Assembly: GCA_035534295.1 (NCBI GenBank)
Contig: DATLSE010000018.1
Location: forward strand, 1 to 33,442
Length of the DNA: 33,442 nt
Direction: 5' to 3'
Source of the DNA: DATKQJ01 sp035534295
Lineage (GTDB): Bacteria > Chloroflexota > Dormibacteria > Dormibacterales > Dormibacteraceae
In this document: positions 24,134 through 29,886 of the stretch, in pieces
Position numbering within the stretch: the stretch's first letter is position 1
How the letters are laid out: every line of letters starts with the position of its first letter
Notes under the pieces: generated by a model
Told to the model about the DNA's origin: nothing
What the model saw: the letters and a program-made list of their open reading frames with translations, nothing else
Database searches by the model: none
Program-made: the position numbers and the translations under genes

Positions 24134-24616
24134 ATGGAGCGCGCCCAAGTCCCGCCCCTGGCGCCGGGCCTGCGCCACACGCGCCAGCGCCAGCTGGTCT
24201 GGGATGCGGTCCACGCCCTGGGCGGACACTGCTCGGCCGAGGAGATAACCCTGCAGGTGCAGCGCGGCGAGCCCGGGCTGGCGCGGAGCACCGTGTACCG
24301 TGCCCTCGACGCTCTGGCCAGCTCGGGAGCCCTGCACGCGGTTCGCTTCGGCGAGGGTCCAGTGCACTACGAGGTCGCAGGCGAGGACCACCAGCACGCG
24401 GTATGCCAGGTCTGTGGTGGCGTTCTGCATATCGAGCACGAGCTCGTCGCCGACCTCGAGAGCCACCTCGAGGCCCGCCACCACTTCACGCCCATGCGCA
24501 CGGACGTGGTGGTCATCGGGGTCTGCTCCGAGTGCGCTCGGGCCCGTCCCCGGGCCCGGACCAAGGCCTCGGGCGGCCGCCGGCGCAACCTCGCCCACGT
24601 CCATCACGAGGACTGA
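24134..24616 (+). CDS. Fur-family metalloregulator, probably a nickel-uptake (Nur-like) regulator
   Basis: The protein is 160 residues. The winged helix covers about residues 10-80 (RHTRQRQLVWDAVHALGGHC, then LARSTVYRALDALASSGAL). The dimerisation domain has HQHAVCQVCGG and CSECA, giving the structural zinc site C91-x2-C94 and C131-x2-C134. Regulatory-site His residues lie in DHQHAVC and EARHHF. Fur-family repressors bind inverted repeats when loaded with metal. A perfect 17-base palindrome begins 7 bases after this gene, ahead of a nickel/cobalt permease, so I infer nickel control (Nur-like); zinc or iron cannot be excluded. It is probably leaderless. The basic C-terminal tail is variable. 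Confidence 0.88.
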   Translation: MERAQVPPLAPGLRHTRQRQLVWDAVHALGGHCSAEEITLQVQRGEPGLARSTVYRALDALASSGALHAVRFGEGPVHYEVAGEDHQHAVCQVCGGVLHIEHELVADLESHLEARHHFTPMRTDVVVIGVCSECARARPRARTKASGGRRRNLAHVHHED

Positions 24617-24622
24617 GCGCTA

Positions 24623-24639
24623 TTGCGACTGGGTCGCAA
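24623..24639. promoter_or_regulatory. Perfect 7-3-7 palindrome, putative operator of the Fur-family regulator
   Basis: TTGCGAC-TGG-GTCGCAA is an exact inverted repeat just after the regulator gene. It occupies the -35 area of the TAGTAT promoter at 24657, so a bound repressor would block transcription toward the permease. Nur boxes are also TTGC/GCAA-flanked inverted repeats. Confidence 0.65.
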
Positions 24640-24656
24640 CAGGGAGTGGGTTGGGC

Positions 24657-24662
24657 TAGTAT
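24657..24662 (+). promoter_or_regulatory. -10 TAGTAT upstream of the micro-ORF and permease
   Basis: TAGTAT lies 6 bases before a GTG at 24669, the same geometry as the leaderless promoters in this window. The expected -35 position overlaps the right half of the palindrome at 24623-24639. Confidence 0.5.
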
Positions 24663-24668
24663 TGAGGT

Positions 24669-24791
24669 GTGACCCAGCGCTGCATTGAATACGTTCTGAG
24701 CGCGCCTCAGACGGCTATCGCCCATCGTCGCCGTCGAATGGTTGTCGCGACGCGTTTGCGACAACGTCGACGTCCGGGGGGCGCTCGCTAG
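24669..24791 (+). CDS. Leaderless 40-residue Arg-rich micro-ORF upstream of the nickel permease
   Basis: GTG 24669 opens a frame of 40 codons ending at TAG 24789-24791. The protein starts VTQRCIEYVLSAPQTAIAHR and its second half is strongly basic (HRRRR, then RLRQRRRP). The start is positioned 6 bases after TAGTAT as in other leaderless genes here. The permease ATG follows 2 bases after the stop and has only a distant G-run before it, so translation of the micro-ORF may be needed to start the permease. It may act only in cis as a leader ORF. No family was recognised. Confidence 0.45.
   Translation: MTQRCIEYVLSAPQTAIAHRRRRMVVATRLRQRRRPGGAR
24741..24765 (+). repeat. Perfect inverted repeat / RNA hairpin inside the micro-ORF
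   Basis: GTTGTCGC (24741-24748) and GCGACAAC (24758-24765) are exact complements around a 9-base loop. The right arm contains the half-site sequence TTGCGAC seen in the upstream palindrome. It could be a second operator or a leader-RNA hairpin affecting permease translation. Confidence 0.5.
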
Positions 24792-24793
24792 GC

Positions 24794-25855
24794 ATGCTGG
24801 GGCGATTGTGGACCCGATTCGACGGTGGCGAGCGCCGCCGCCTGGGTGGATTCATGGCCCTGGTGGCGCTGCTCCACGTTGCCGGCTTTGGCCTGCTGCT
24901 CTACTACGGACTGGATCACCCCGCGTTCCTCGGCCTGGGGGGATTGGCATACACATTCGGTCTCCGCCACGCGTTTGACGCCGATCACATCGCGGCCATC
25001 GACAATTCCACCCGCAAGCTTCTGCATGAGGGACGGCGTCCCATCGGGGTCGGATTCTTCTTCTCCATCGGTCACTCCACGGTGGTCCTGCTGATCGCGC
25101 TGGGGCTTGGATTCGCGGCCCGCTACGTGGTGCAGAACCTCGTCACATCAAGCGGGCAGCTGCACGCCATCGGCGGCCTCCTGGGCACCGGCATCAGCGG
25201 CGCGTTTCTGATCCTGATCGGGATCCTGAACCTCTTCGTCCTCTTGGACATCGCGCGGGTCTACCGTCGCATGCGGCAGGGTGGATACGATCGAGACTCG
25301 CTGCGCCAGGAACTGGTCGCAGGGGGGCTGATGACTCGCCTGTTCGGGCGCCTCTTCGCGCTCGTCCGGCACAGCTGGGACATGTATCCCATCGGCTTCC
25401 TTTTCGGCCTCGGGTTCGACACCGCATCGGAGGTGGCATTGCTCGCTATCTCTGCCGGCGTCGCCGCTCGCGGGCTCCCTCTGGTCGCCGTCCTCGCCCT
25501 GCCCCTGATCTTTGCCGCCGGCATGTCTTTGATGGACACCGCCGACGGGGCCTTCATGGCTAAGGCCTATGCCTGGGCCTTCTCCAATCCAGTCCGTAAG
25601 GTGTTCTACAACCTGACGGTGACCGGCCTGTCGGTCTTTGTGGCGTTGCTTGTGGGAGGGGTGGAGGTGGGCCAGATCCTGATCCAGGTGACCGGGGTTC
25701 GGGGTCCTGGCGTGAGCTTCATCTCCCGCCTCGACCTGGGATCGCTCGGATTCGTGATCGTAGGCGCGTTCATCCTGACCTGGGCGGTGGCGCTGGCCAT
25801 CTTCAAGCTCCGCCGAGTCGAGGAGCGCTGGGGAAAGCTGGTCGCCGGCGAGTGA
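24794..25855 (+). CDS. Nickel/cobalt permease, NiCoT (HoxN/NixA) family
   Basis: The protein is 353 residues with about eight hydrophobic segments. The family signature HxxxxDH is present as H59-A-F-D-A-D64-H65 (FGLRHAFDADHIAAIDN), and the other conserved blocks GVGFFFSIGHSTVVL and FLFGLGFDTASEVALLA are intact. The protein imports Ni(II) or Co(II) across the cytoplasmic membrane. Its gene follows a Fur-family regulator, a palindromic operator and a micro-ORF, which supports metal-repressed expression. No nickel enzyme (urease, hydrogenase) is in the window. A strong hairpin follows the stop. Confidence 0.93.
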   Translation: MLGRLWTRFDGGERRRLGGFMALVALLHVAGFGLLLYYGLDHPAFLGLGGLAYTFGLRHAFDADHIAAIDNSTRKLLHEGRRPIGVGFFFSIGHSTVVLLIALGLGFAARYVVQNLVTSSGQLHAIGGLLGTGISGAFLILIGILNLFVLLDIARVYRRMRQGGYDRDSLRQELVAGGLMTRLFGRLFALVRHSWDMYPIGFLFGLGFDTASEVALLAISAGVAARGLPLVAVLALPLIFAAGMSLMDTADGAFMAKAYAWAFSNPVRKVFYNLTVTGLSVFVALLVGGVEVGQILIQVTGVRGPGVSFISRLDLGSLGFVIVGAFILTWAVALAIFKLRRVEERWGKLVAGE

Positions 25856-25863
25856 GGCGGCTG

Positions 25864-25886
25864 GAGCGCGCCCGCCGGGCGCGCTC
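25864..25886. terminator. Strong bidirectional hairpin between convergent genes
   Basis: A perfect 10 bp stem, GAGCGCGCCC (25864-25873) with GGGCGCGCTC (25877-25886), closes a 3-base loop. It sits between the stops of the nickel permease and the DapF-like gene. No T-run is present, as is usual in GC-rich genomes. Confidence 0.7.
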
Positions 25887-26737
25887 TAACTGATCCCAGC
25901 CAGGAGTTGATCCGGATCCACCCAGGCGGTGAACACGTGCTCGCTCGGGCCGGACTGGAGCATCGTGCCCGCCTCCTCTCGACGTACCCCGAGCTCACCC
26001 CCGGGCATCAGGACCCTGATCTCGTCTCCGCAGTAGCCCAGATGCATGACCAGCGCCGCCACGGCCGTGGCCGAACTGCCGCTGGCCAGGGTGCGACCCG
26101 CGCCACGCTCCCAGATCTCGATCCGGATCCGGTCCCGAGCCAGCACCTCGACCAGCTGCACGTTGGTTCGGGCCGCCCCAAAGCGCCGGTGCCGCTCAAG
26201 TCCGGGCCCGAGCTCCAGGCAGCGTTCGGCCGAGACCGGTTGGTCGAATACGACGCAATGGGGATTGCCAATTCCGACCAGCCGGCAGCGCACCCTCCCG
26301 GCCGGGGTGCCAAGGTGCAGCCAGCGGTCGGGATCGAAGGTCGGCCGTCCCATCTCCACTTCGCAATCAATGCCCCGGGGACGCCGGGCCAGGATCCGGA
26401 CCGGATTGGCGCGATCCTGCGTGCGGAGGTCGAAGGTTGAGGGGGCTCCGTGCTCCAGAACCGCGTGACAGGCCGCGATGCGCAGGCCGTTACCGCTCTT
26501 CTCCGCCTCCGAGCCGTCGGGGTTGAAGATTCTGAGCGCCATCGATGAGGGATCGAACAGGAGCAGCCCATCGGCTCCCAGGCCGAGATGACGGTGGCAG
26601 AGCTGACGCACCACCGAGGAGAGCTGGGACTGATTCAGGGTCGGGATCCACGAGCGCTCGAGGACGAGGTAGTCGTTTCCCAGCGCCTGGTATTTGTCCA
26701 GGCGCCAGGGGCCGGCGGGGGAGGTGCGAACAGGCAT
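25886..26737 (-). CDS. Diaminopimelate epimerase-like protein with both catalytic cysteines replaced by serine
   Basis: The protein is 283 residues from ATG 26737, with GGGGGA 8 bases before it. The two-fold DapF architecture is clear: KYQALGNDYLVLE, LGADGLLLF, FNPDGSEAEKSGNGLRIAAC, then VGIGNPHCVVF, RTNVQLVEV and WERGAGRTLASGSSATAVAA. In DapF the catalytic pair are the Cys before GNG and the Cys in the LACG(T/S) motif. Here both are Ser (S81 in KSGNG, S219 in LASGSS). DapF interconverts LL- and meso-diaminopimelate; with Ser at both sites that chemistry is doubtful. It may be a divergent racemase or epimerase, or a variant common in this lineage. No lysine-pathway neighbours are present. Confidence 0.82.
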   Translation of the reverse strand: MPVRTSPAGPWRLDKYQALGNDYLVLERSWIPTLNQSQLSSVVRQLCHRHLGLGADGLLLFDPSSMALRIFNPDGSEAEKSGNGLRIAACHAVLEHGAPSTFDLRTQDRANPVRILARRPRGIDCEVEMGRPTFDPDRWLHLGTPAGRVRCRLVGIGNPHCVVFDQPVSAERCLELGPGLERHRRFGAARTNVQLVEVLARDRIRIEIWERGAGRTLASGSSATAVAALVMHLGYCGDEIRVLMPGGELGVRREEAGTMLQSGPSEHVFTAWVDPDQLLAGIS

Positions 26738-26750
26738 CAGCGGTCCCCCA

Positions 26751-26756
26751 TACAAT
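26751..26756 (+). promoter_or_regulatory. -10 TACAAT upstream of the Cys leader peptide
   Basis: TACAAT is a good -10 match whose start site would fall near 26763, just before ATG 26767. It overlaps the 5' side of the divergent DapF-like gene. No convincing -35 is visible. Confidence 0.4.
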
Positions 26757-26766
26757 GACGGATTAC

Positions 26767-26832
26767 ATGCTGCACCTCATCACCTGGCCGGCCCAGCGTC
26801 TGACGCAGCTACCCGCCTGCTTCTGTAACTGA
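26767..26832 (+). CDS. 21-residue Cys-containing leader peptide upstream of the sulfurtransferase
   Basis: ATG 26767 to TGA 26830-26832 encodes a peptide beginning MLHLITWPAQRLTQLP and ending ACFCN. The two Cys codons (TGC TTC TGT) stand two codons before the stop. A frame-matched ATG at 26755 would add MTDY but overlaps the -10. Short leader peptides with Cys codons near the end precede sulfur-metabolism genes in actinobacteria and act by ribosome stalling when cysteine is scarce; a similar role is inferred because a rhodanese gene follows 99 bases later. A GC-rich hairpin sits just after the stop. Confidence 0.5.
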   Translation: MLHLITWPAQRLTQLPACFCN

Positions 26833-26841
26833 AGCGCGGTC

Positions 26842-26861
26842 GGCGGGCCGGCGAGCCCGCC
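26842..26861 (+). promoter_or_regulatory. Leader hairpin between the Cys peptide and the sulfurtransferase (putative attenuator)
   Basis: GGCGGGC (26842-26848) pairs with GCCCGCC (26855-26861) around a 6-base loop, 9 bases after the leader stop. A weaker GGTCC/GGACC pair (26867-26871 with a distal arm ending at 26887) and a pyrimidine-rich stretch follow before ATG 26932. Confidence 0.45.
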
Positions 26862-26931
26862 AGCTAGGTCCATCTGTTCTTCCGGACCATTTCTTTCGTT
26901 CATCTCTTCCACAGTGGGGGTATCTCATCCA

Positions 26932-27774
26932 ATGTCAGATCAATACGCGAACGCGCAGGCACTGGTGTCCACGGAGTGGGTTGCATCGCATCTCGGGGAC
27001 GATTCGATCCGTCTCATCGAGGTCGACGTCAACCCCGACCTGTATGCGGCGGGCCACATACCCGGAGCGACCGGATGGGACTGGCACCGTGACCTGCAGG
27101 ATCCCGTGATGCGCGACCTGGCCAGCCGCGAGGCCCTGGCCACCAAGCTGGGTGAGGCCGGAGTCGGGCCCACCACCACGGTTCTGCTGTACGGCGACAG
27201 CAACAACTGGTTTGCGGCCTACGCTTACTGGGCCCTGCGCTACTACGGACTGGACCAGGTGAAATTGGTCAATGGGGGTCGGGTCAAGTGGGAGGCCGAG
27301 GGCCGCGCCTATTCCTCCGAGCAACCCAGCGTGGCCGCGACCAGCTTCCAGTTTCCCAACCCCGTCCGCGACCAGTTGCGCGCATTCCGCGACCAGGTCA
27401 AAGAGCAGATCGGGCGCTCCGCCCTGGTCGACGTGCGCTCGCCGGGCGAGTTTTCCGGCGAGTTGCTGGCGCCGGAGAACCTCCCCCAGGAGGGAGCTCA
27501 GCGCGGAGGCCACATCCCCACGGCGGCCAACATCCCCTGGGCGCAGGCGGTGCGCGAGGACGGGACCTTCAAGACGGCCGAGGAGCTGCGGGGCTTGTAC
27601 GGCGGCAAGGGCGTCGGTCCAGACCGGCCGGTGATCGCCTACTGCCGGATTGGCGAGCGTTCGGCGCACACCTGGTTTGTGCTCTCCGAACTCCTGGGCT
27701 ATCCCGACGTCCGCAACTACGACGGGTCGTGGACGGAATGGGGCAGTTCAGTCGGGGTGCCGATCGAGAAATAG
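26932..27774 (+). CDS. Thiosulfate sulfurtransferase (tandem rhodanese)
   Basis: The protein is 280 residues with two rhodanese domains. The N-terminal inactive one (about 10-130) includes LIEVDVNPDLYAAGHIPGA. The C-terminal active one (about 150-278) includes ALVDVRSPGEF and the active-site loop YCRIGERS with catalytic C238. It transfers sulfane sulfur, typically from thiosulfate to cyanide or a thiol acceptor, in the cytoplasm. The ATG at 26932 has only a distant GGGGG before it. It is preceded by a Cys-codon leader peptide and hairpin and followed by a strong hairpin terminator, so it is probably monocistronic. Confidence 0.92.
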   Translation: MSDQYANAQALVSTEWVASHLGDDSIRLIEVDVNPDLYAAGHIPGATGWDWHRDLQDPVMRDLASREALATKLGEAGVGPTTTVLLYGDSNNWFAAYAYWALRYYGLDQVKLVNGGRVKWEAEGRAYSSEQPSVAATSFQFPNPVRDQLRAFRDQVKEQIGRSALVDVRSPGEFSGELLAPENLPQEGAQRGGHIPTAANIPWAQAVREDGTFKTAEELRGLYGGKGVGPDRPVIAYCRIGERSAHTWFVLSELLGYPDVRNYDGSWTEWGSSVGVPIEK

Positions 27775-27780
27775 CCCAAT

Positions 27781-27804
27781 CGGGGGCGGCCTGCGCCGCC
27801 CCCG
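27781..27804 (+). terminator. Hairpin terminator after the sulfurtransferase
   Basis: CGGGGGCGGC (27781-27790) and GCCGCCCCCG (27795-27804) form a perfect 10 bp stem with a 4-base loop, six bases after the sulfurtransferase stop. There is no T-run. Confidence 0.7.
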
Positions 27805-27817
27805 AACGCGGTCGGCG

Positions 27818-27823
27818 TAGGCT
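27818..27823 (+). promoter_or_regulatory. -10 TAGGCT of the FEN-type nuclease gene
   Basis: TAGGCT lies 8 bases before GTG 27832, consistent with a leaderless mRNA. It argues against the TTG start at 27823, which would overlap the -10. Confidence 0.45.
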
Positions 27824-27831
27824 TGGCGGGC

Positions 27832-28689
27832 GTGACCGACTGGCTCTTCATCGACGGTTCGAGCCTGATCTTCCGTGCCTTCCACGCGCTGCCGCGCTCG
27901 ATCCGGGCGCCGGACGGGACGCCGGTCAACGCCACCCGCGGCTTCCTCGACAATCTCTCCCGGCTTTTGCGGGAGCGCGGCCCGCGAGGGCTGGGGGTGG
28001 CCTCCGACAGTGACTGGCGTCCGGCCTGGCGGGTGGCGCTGATCCCCTCCTATAAGGCGCATCGAGTCCAGGAGCCAGTGCCATCTGAGCTCGAGCCCCA
28101 GTTTCCCCAGATCCACGCCATCCTGGCCGCGGCGGGCGTGCCCTTTGTGGGCGCGGCAGGTTTTGAGGCCGAGGACGTGATCGCAACCTGGACAGACCGC
28201 GCCGGCGAGGAGGCGAAGATCGAAATCGGCAGCGGGGATCGAGATCTCTTCACTCTGATTCGAGGCGAGCGCGTGCGCGTCCTGTACCCGGAGCGGGGCG
28301 GTCTGGCGGTGGTGGACGACGGTGAGGTCGAGCGCCGATATGGCGTACCCGCGCATCTCTATGGCGACTTCGCCATCCTGCGCGGAGATCCAAGCGACGG
28401 TCTACCCGGACTGCCCGGCGTGGGGGCCAAGCGGGCGGCGGAGCTGGTCATTCGACACCAGGGCCTGGAGGGGCTGCTGGGTTCGGGCGTCCTGCGCCCA
28501 GAGGCATGTGACTATCTGCGTCGAGCCGAGCAGGTGGTGAGACCCCGCAGCGATCTCGACCTGGAGCTCCCGCCCCTGATCGCGCAGGCCACCACCGATG
28601 CCGACGGCGCCCTGGAACTCGGGCGTCGCTGGGGCGCCGAGGGTCCGGTGACCCGGCTGCTCGAGATTCTGACCCGGATTCGCTCATAG
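27832..28689 (+). CDS. 5'-3' exonuclease (FEN/Pol I N-terminal family)
   Basis: The protein is 285 residues from GTG 27832. The PIN-like domain begins DWLFIDGSSLIFRAFHAL and contains acidic metal ligands in FEAEDVIATWTDR and IGSGDRDLFTLI. The helix-three-turn DNA-binding motif is LRGDPSDGLPGLPGVGAKRAAELV. This is the stand-alone form of the DNA polymerase I 5' nuclease, which removes RNA primers and flaps. An arch-like segment (IPSYKAHRVQEPVPSELEPQ) matches the helical clamp. It follows a hairpin terminator and has its own promoter. Confidence 0.9.
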   Translation: MTDWLFIDGSSLIFRAFHALPRSIRAPDGTPVNATRGFLDNLSRLLRERGPRGLGVASDSDWRPAWRVALIPSYKAHRVQEPVPSELEPQFPQIHAILAAAGVPFVGAAGFEAEDVIATWTDRAGEEAKIEIGSGDRDLFTLIRGERVRVLYPERGGLAVVDDGEVERRYGVPAHLYGDFAILRGDPSDGLPGLPGVGAKRAAELVIRHQGLEGLLGSGVLRPEACDYLRRAEQVVRPRSDLDLELPPLIAQATTDADGALELGRRWGAEGPVTRLLEILTRIRS

Positions 28690-28757
28690 GTGGCGGGATT
28701 ACGAAAGCCTGATCCGGATCGAAGATCCCTCTGATCATCGGCTCTCAACATGGCCAC

Positions 28758-29270
28758 ATGAATAAGTCCACAAAAATCGTGACCGGCTCTGTCGTTGGTC
28801 TGGCCGTGGCGTGCGGTGCGGTTGTGATCACCGCCCTGGCCAGCGGATTCGATCCCCTGGCCCACCATTCCTCCCCATCGGCATCGGTCTCGCCCCCGCC
28901 AGCTCCCACCGGCGCACCACGGCGCCCGTTCCCTGCCCCAGGCGGCCTTGGGCGCGGCGCGAGCCAGGCCATCCTCCAGGCCGAGGCGAGCGTGGTTCAA
29001 TCCACGCCAGCCCAGCTCGGGGCCGATTTTAGAGCCGGCCAGACCCTCGCCCAGGTGGCTGCGCAAAAGGGCATCTCCCTCTCCCAGTTCCAGGCCTCAT
29101 TTGTGGCCGCGGTGACTCCCCTGCTGGCCGCCGACGTGAGCAACCAGAGCTTGACCCAGGCCCAGGAAACGCTTCTGCTGAAGCGATTTCAGAGCGAGAC
29201 GCTGCCCCCGAACTGGAACCGGAGCCGAGTCCGGATCGCCCCTCAAGCCACCCCGGTCCCGGCCAGCTGA
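28758..29270 (+). CDS. Membrane-anchored or secreted protein of unknown function
   Basis: The protein is 170 residues. The N-terminus (MNKSTKIVTGSVVGLAVACG) is a signal peptide or membrane anchor, residues about 7-29. A Ser/Pro-rich linker to about residue 60 is followed by a helical region with ADFRAGQTLAQVAAQKGISL, a pattern seen in repeats of actinobacterial and chloroflexal surface proteins. The C-terminus is basic and Pro-rich. It is followed after 70 bases by an ECF sigma gene on the same strand, but a separate ribosome site and gap suggest the two are independent. No domain family was recognised. Confidence 0.65.
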   Translation: MNKSTKIVTGSVVGLAVACGAVVITALASGFDPLAHHSSPSASVSPPPAPTGAPRRPFPAPGGLGRGASQAILQAEASVVQSTPAQLGADFRAGQTLAQVAAQKGISLSQFQASFVAAVTPLLAADVSNQSLTQAQETLLLKRFQSETLPPNWNRSRVRIAPQATPVPAS

Positions 29271-29340
29271 CCCGAGCCCGGCGGATTGGGCGCAACAAAT
29301 GTGCCACGATCGGCTGCAGGGGTGGATTTAAAGGGAAGAC

Positions 29341-29886
29341 ATGGGTGATGACCTGAGCCGCATTCTGGCGGCGGATCCGGAGGCCGGTCTGGAGCTTCTG
29401 CTGCGCCACTTTCAGGATCGCGTCTTTTCCTTTTCTCTCGCCCTGTGCGGTGATCGCGGCGAGGCCGAGGAGGTCACCCAGGAAACCTTCATCAGCGCTT
29501 GGCGGGCGCTGCGCCGGTGGCCGGCGCAGCGCCGGGCCGAGCTCACGCCTTCGCCCTGGCTGAATCGCATCGCCCTCAATCTGGTACGGCGCCGGCGTCG
29601 GCGGCGCCCGGATCTGGAGTTGCTCGAGGCGGGGATGAGCGGCGGCATCGAACCGGCGATGCAATTCGAACAGCGCGGCCGTCTCGATCGCCTGGCGGGT
29701 CTGGTTGCCGCGCTGCCCCCCGCCCAGCGCGACGTCATCGGCCTGCGCTGCGTGGCGGGCTTGAGCTATCGGGAGGCGGCCCTGATTCTGCGCCGGCCCG
29801 AGTCCACCCTGCGCTCGGATCTGCATCGCGGGCTCGCCACCCTGCGTCGGCGCCGCGCTGCGGTGCTGGACCTGGAGGTGGTGTGA
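29341..29886 (+). CDS. ECF-family RNA polymerase sigma factor paired with an Ogt-Ada protein
   Basis: The protein is 181 residues. Region 2 is in LELLLRHFQDRVFSFSLALC plus DRGEAEEVTQETFISAWRAL. Region 4 is in VAALPPAQRDVIGLRCVAGLSYREAALILRRPESTL. Unlike most genes here it has a clear ribosome site (AAAGGGAAG before ATG 29341). Its TGA stop is followed without a gap by the GTG of a DNA alkylation-repair protein instead of a typical anti-sigma gene. The sigma factor may therefore direct an alkylation response; this is inference from gene order. Confidence 0.87.
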   Translation: MGDDLSRILAADPEAGLELLLRHFQDRVFSFSLALCGDRGEAEEVTQETFISAWRALRRWPAQRRAELTPSPWLNRIALNLVRRRRRRRPDLELLEAGMSGGIEPAMQFEQRGRLDRLAGLVAALPPAQRDVIGLRCVAGLSYREAALILRRPESTLRSDLHRGLATLRRRRAAVLDLEVV

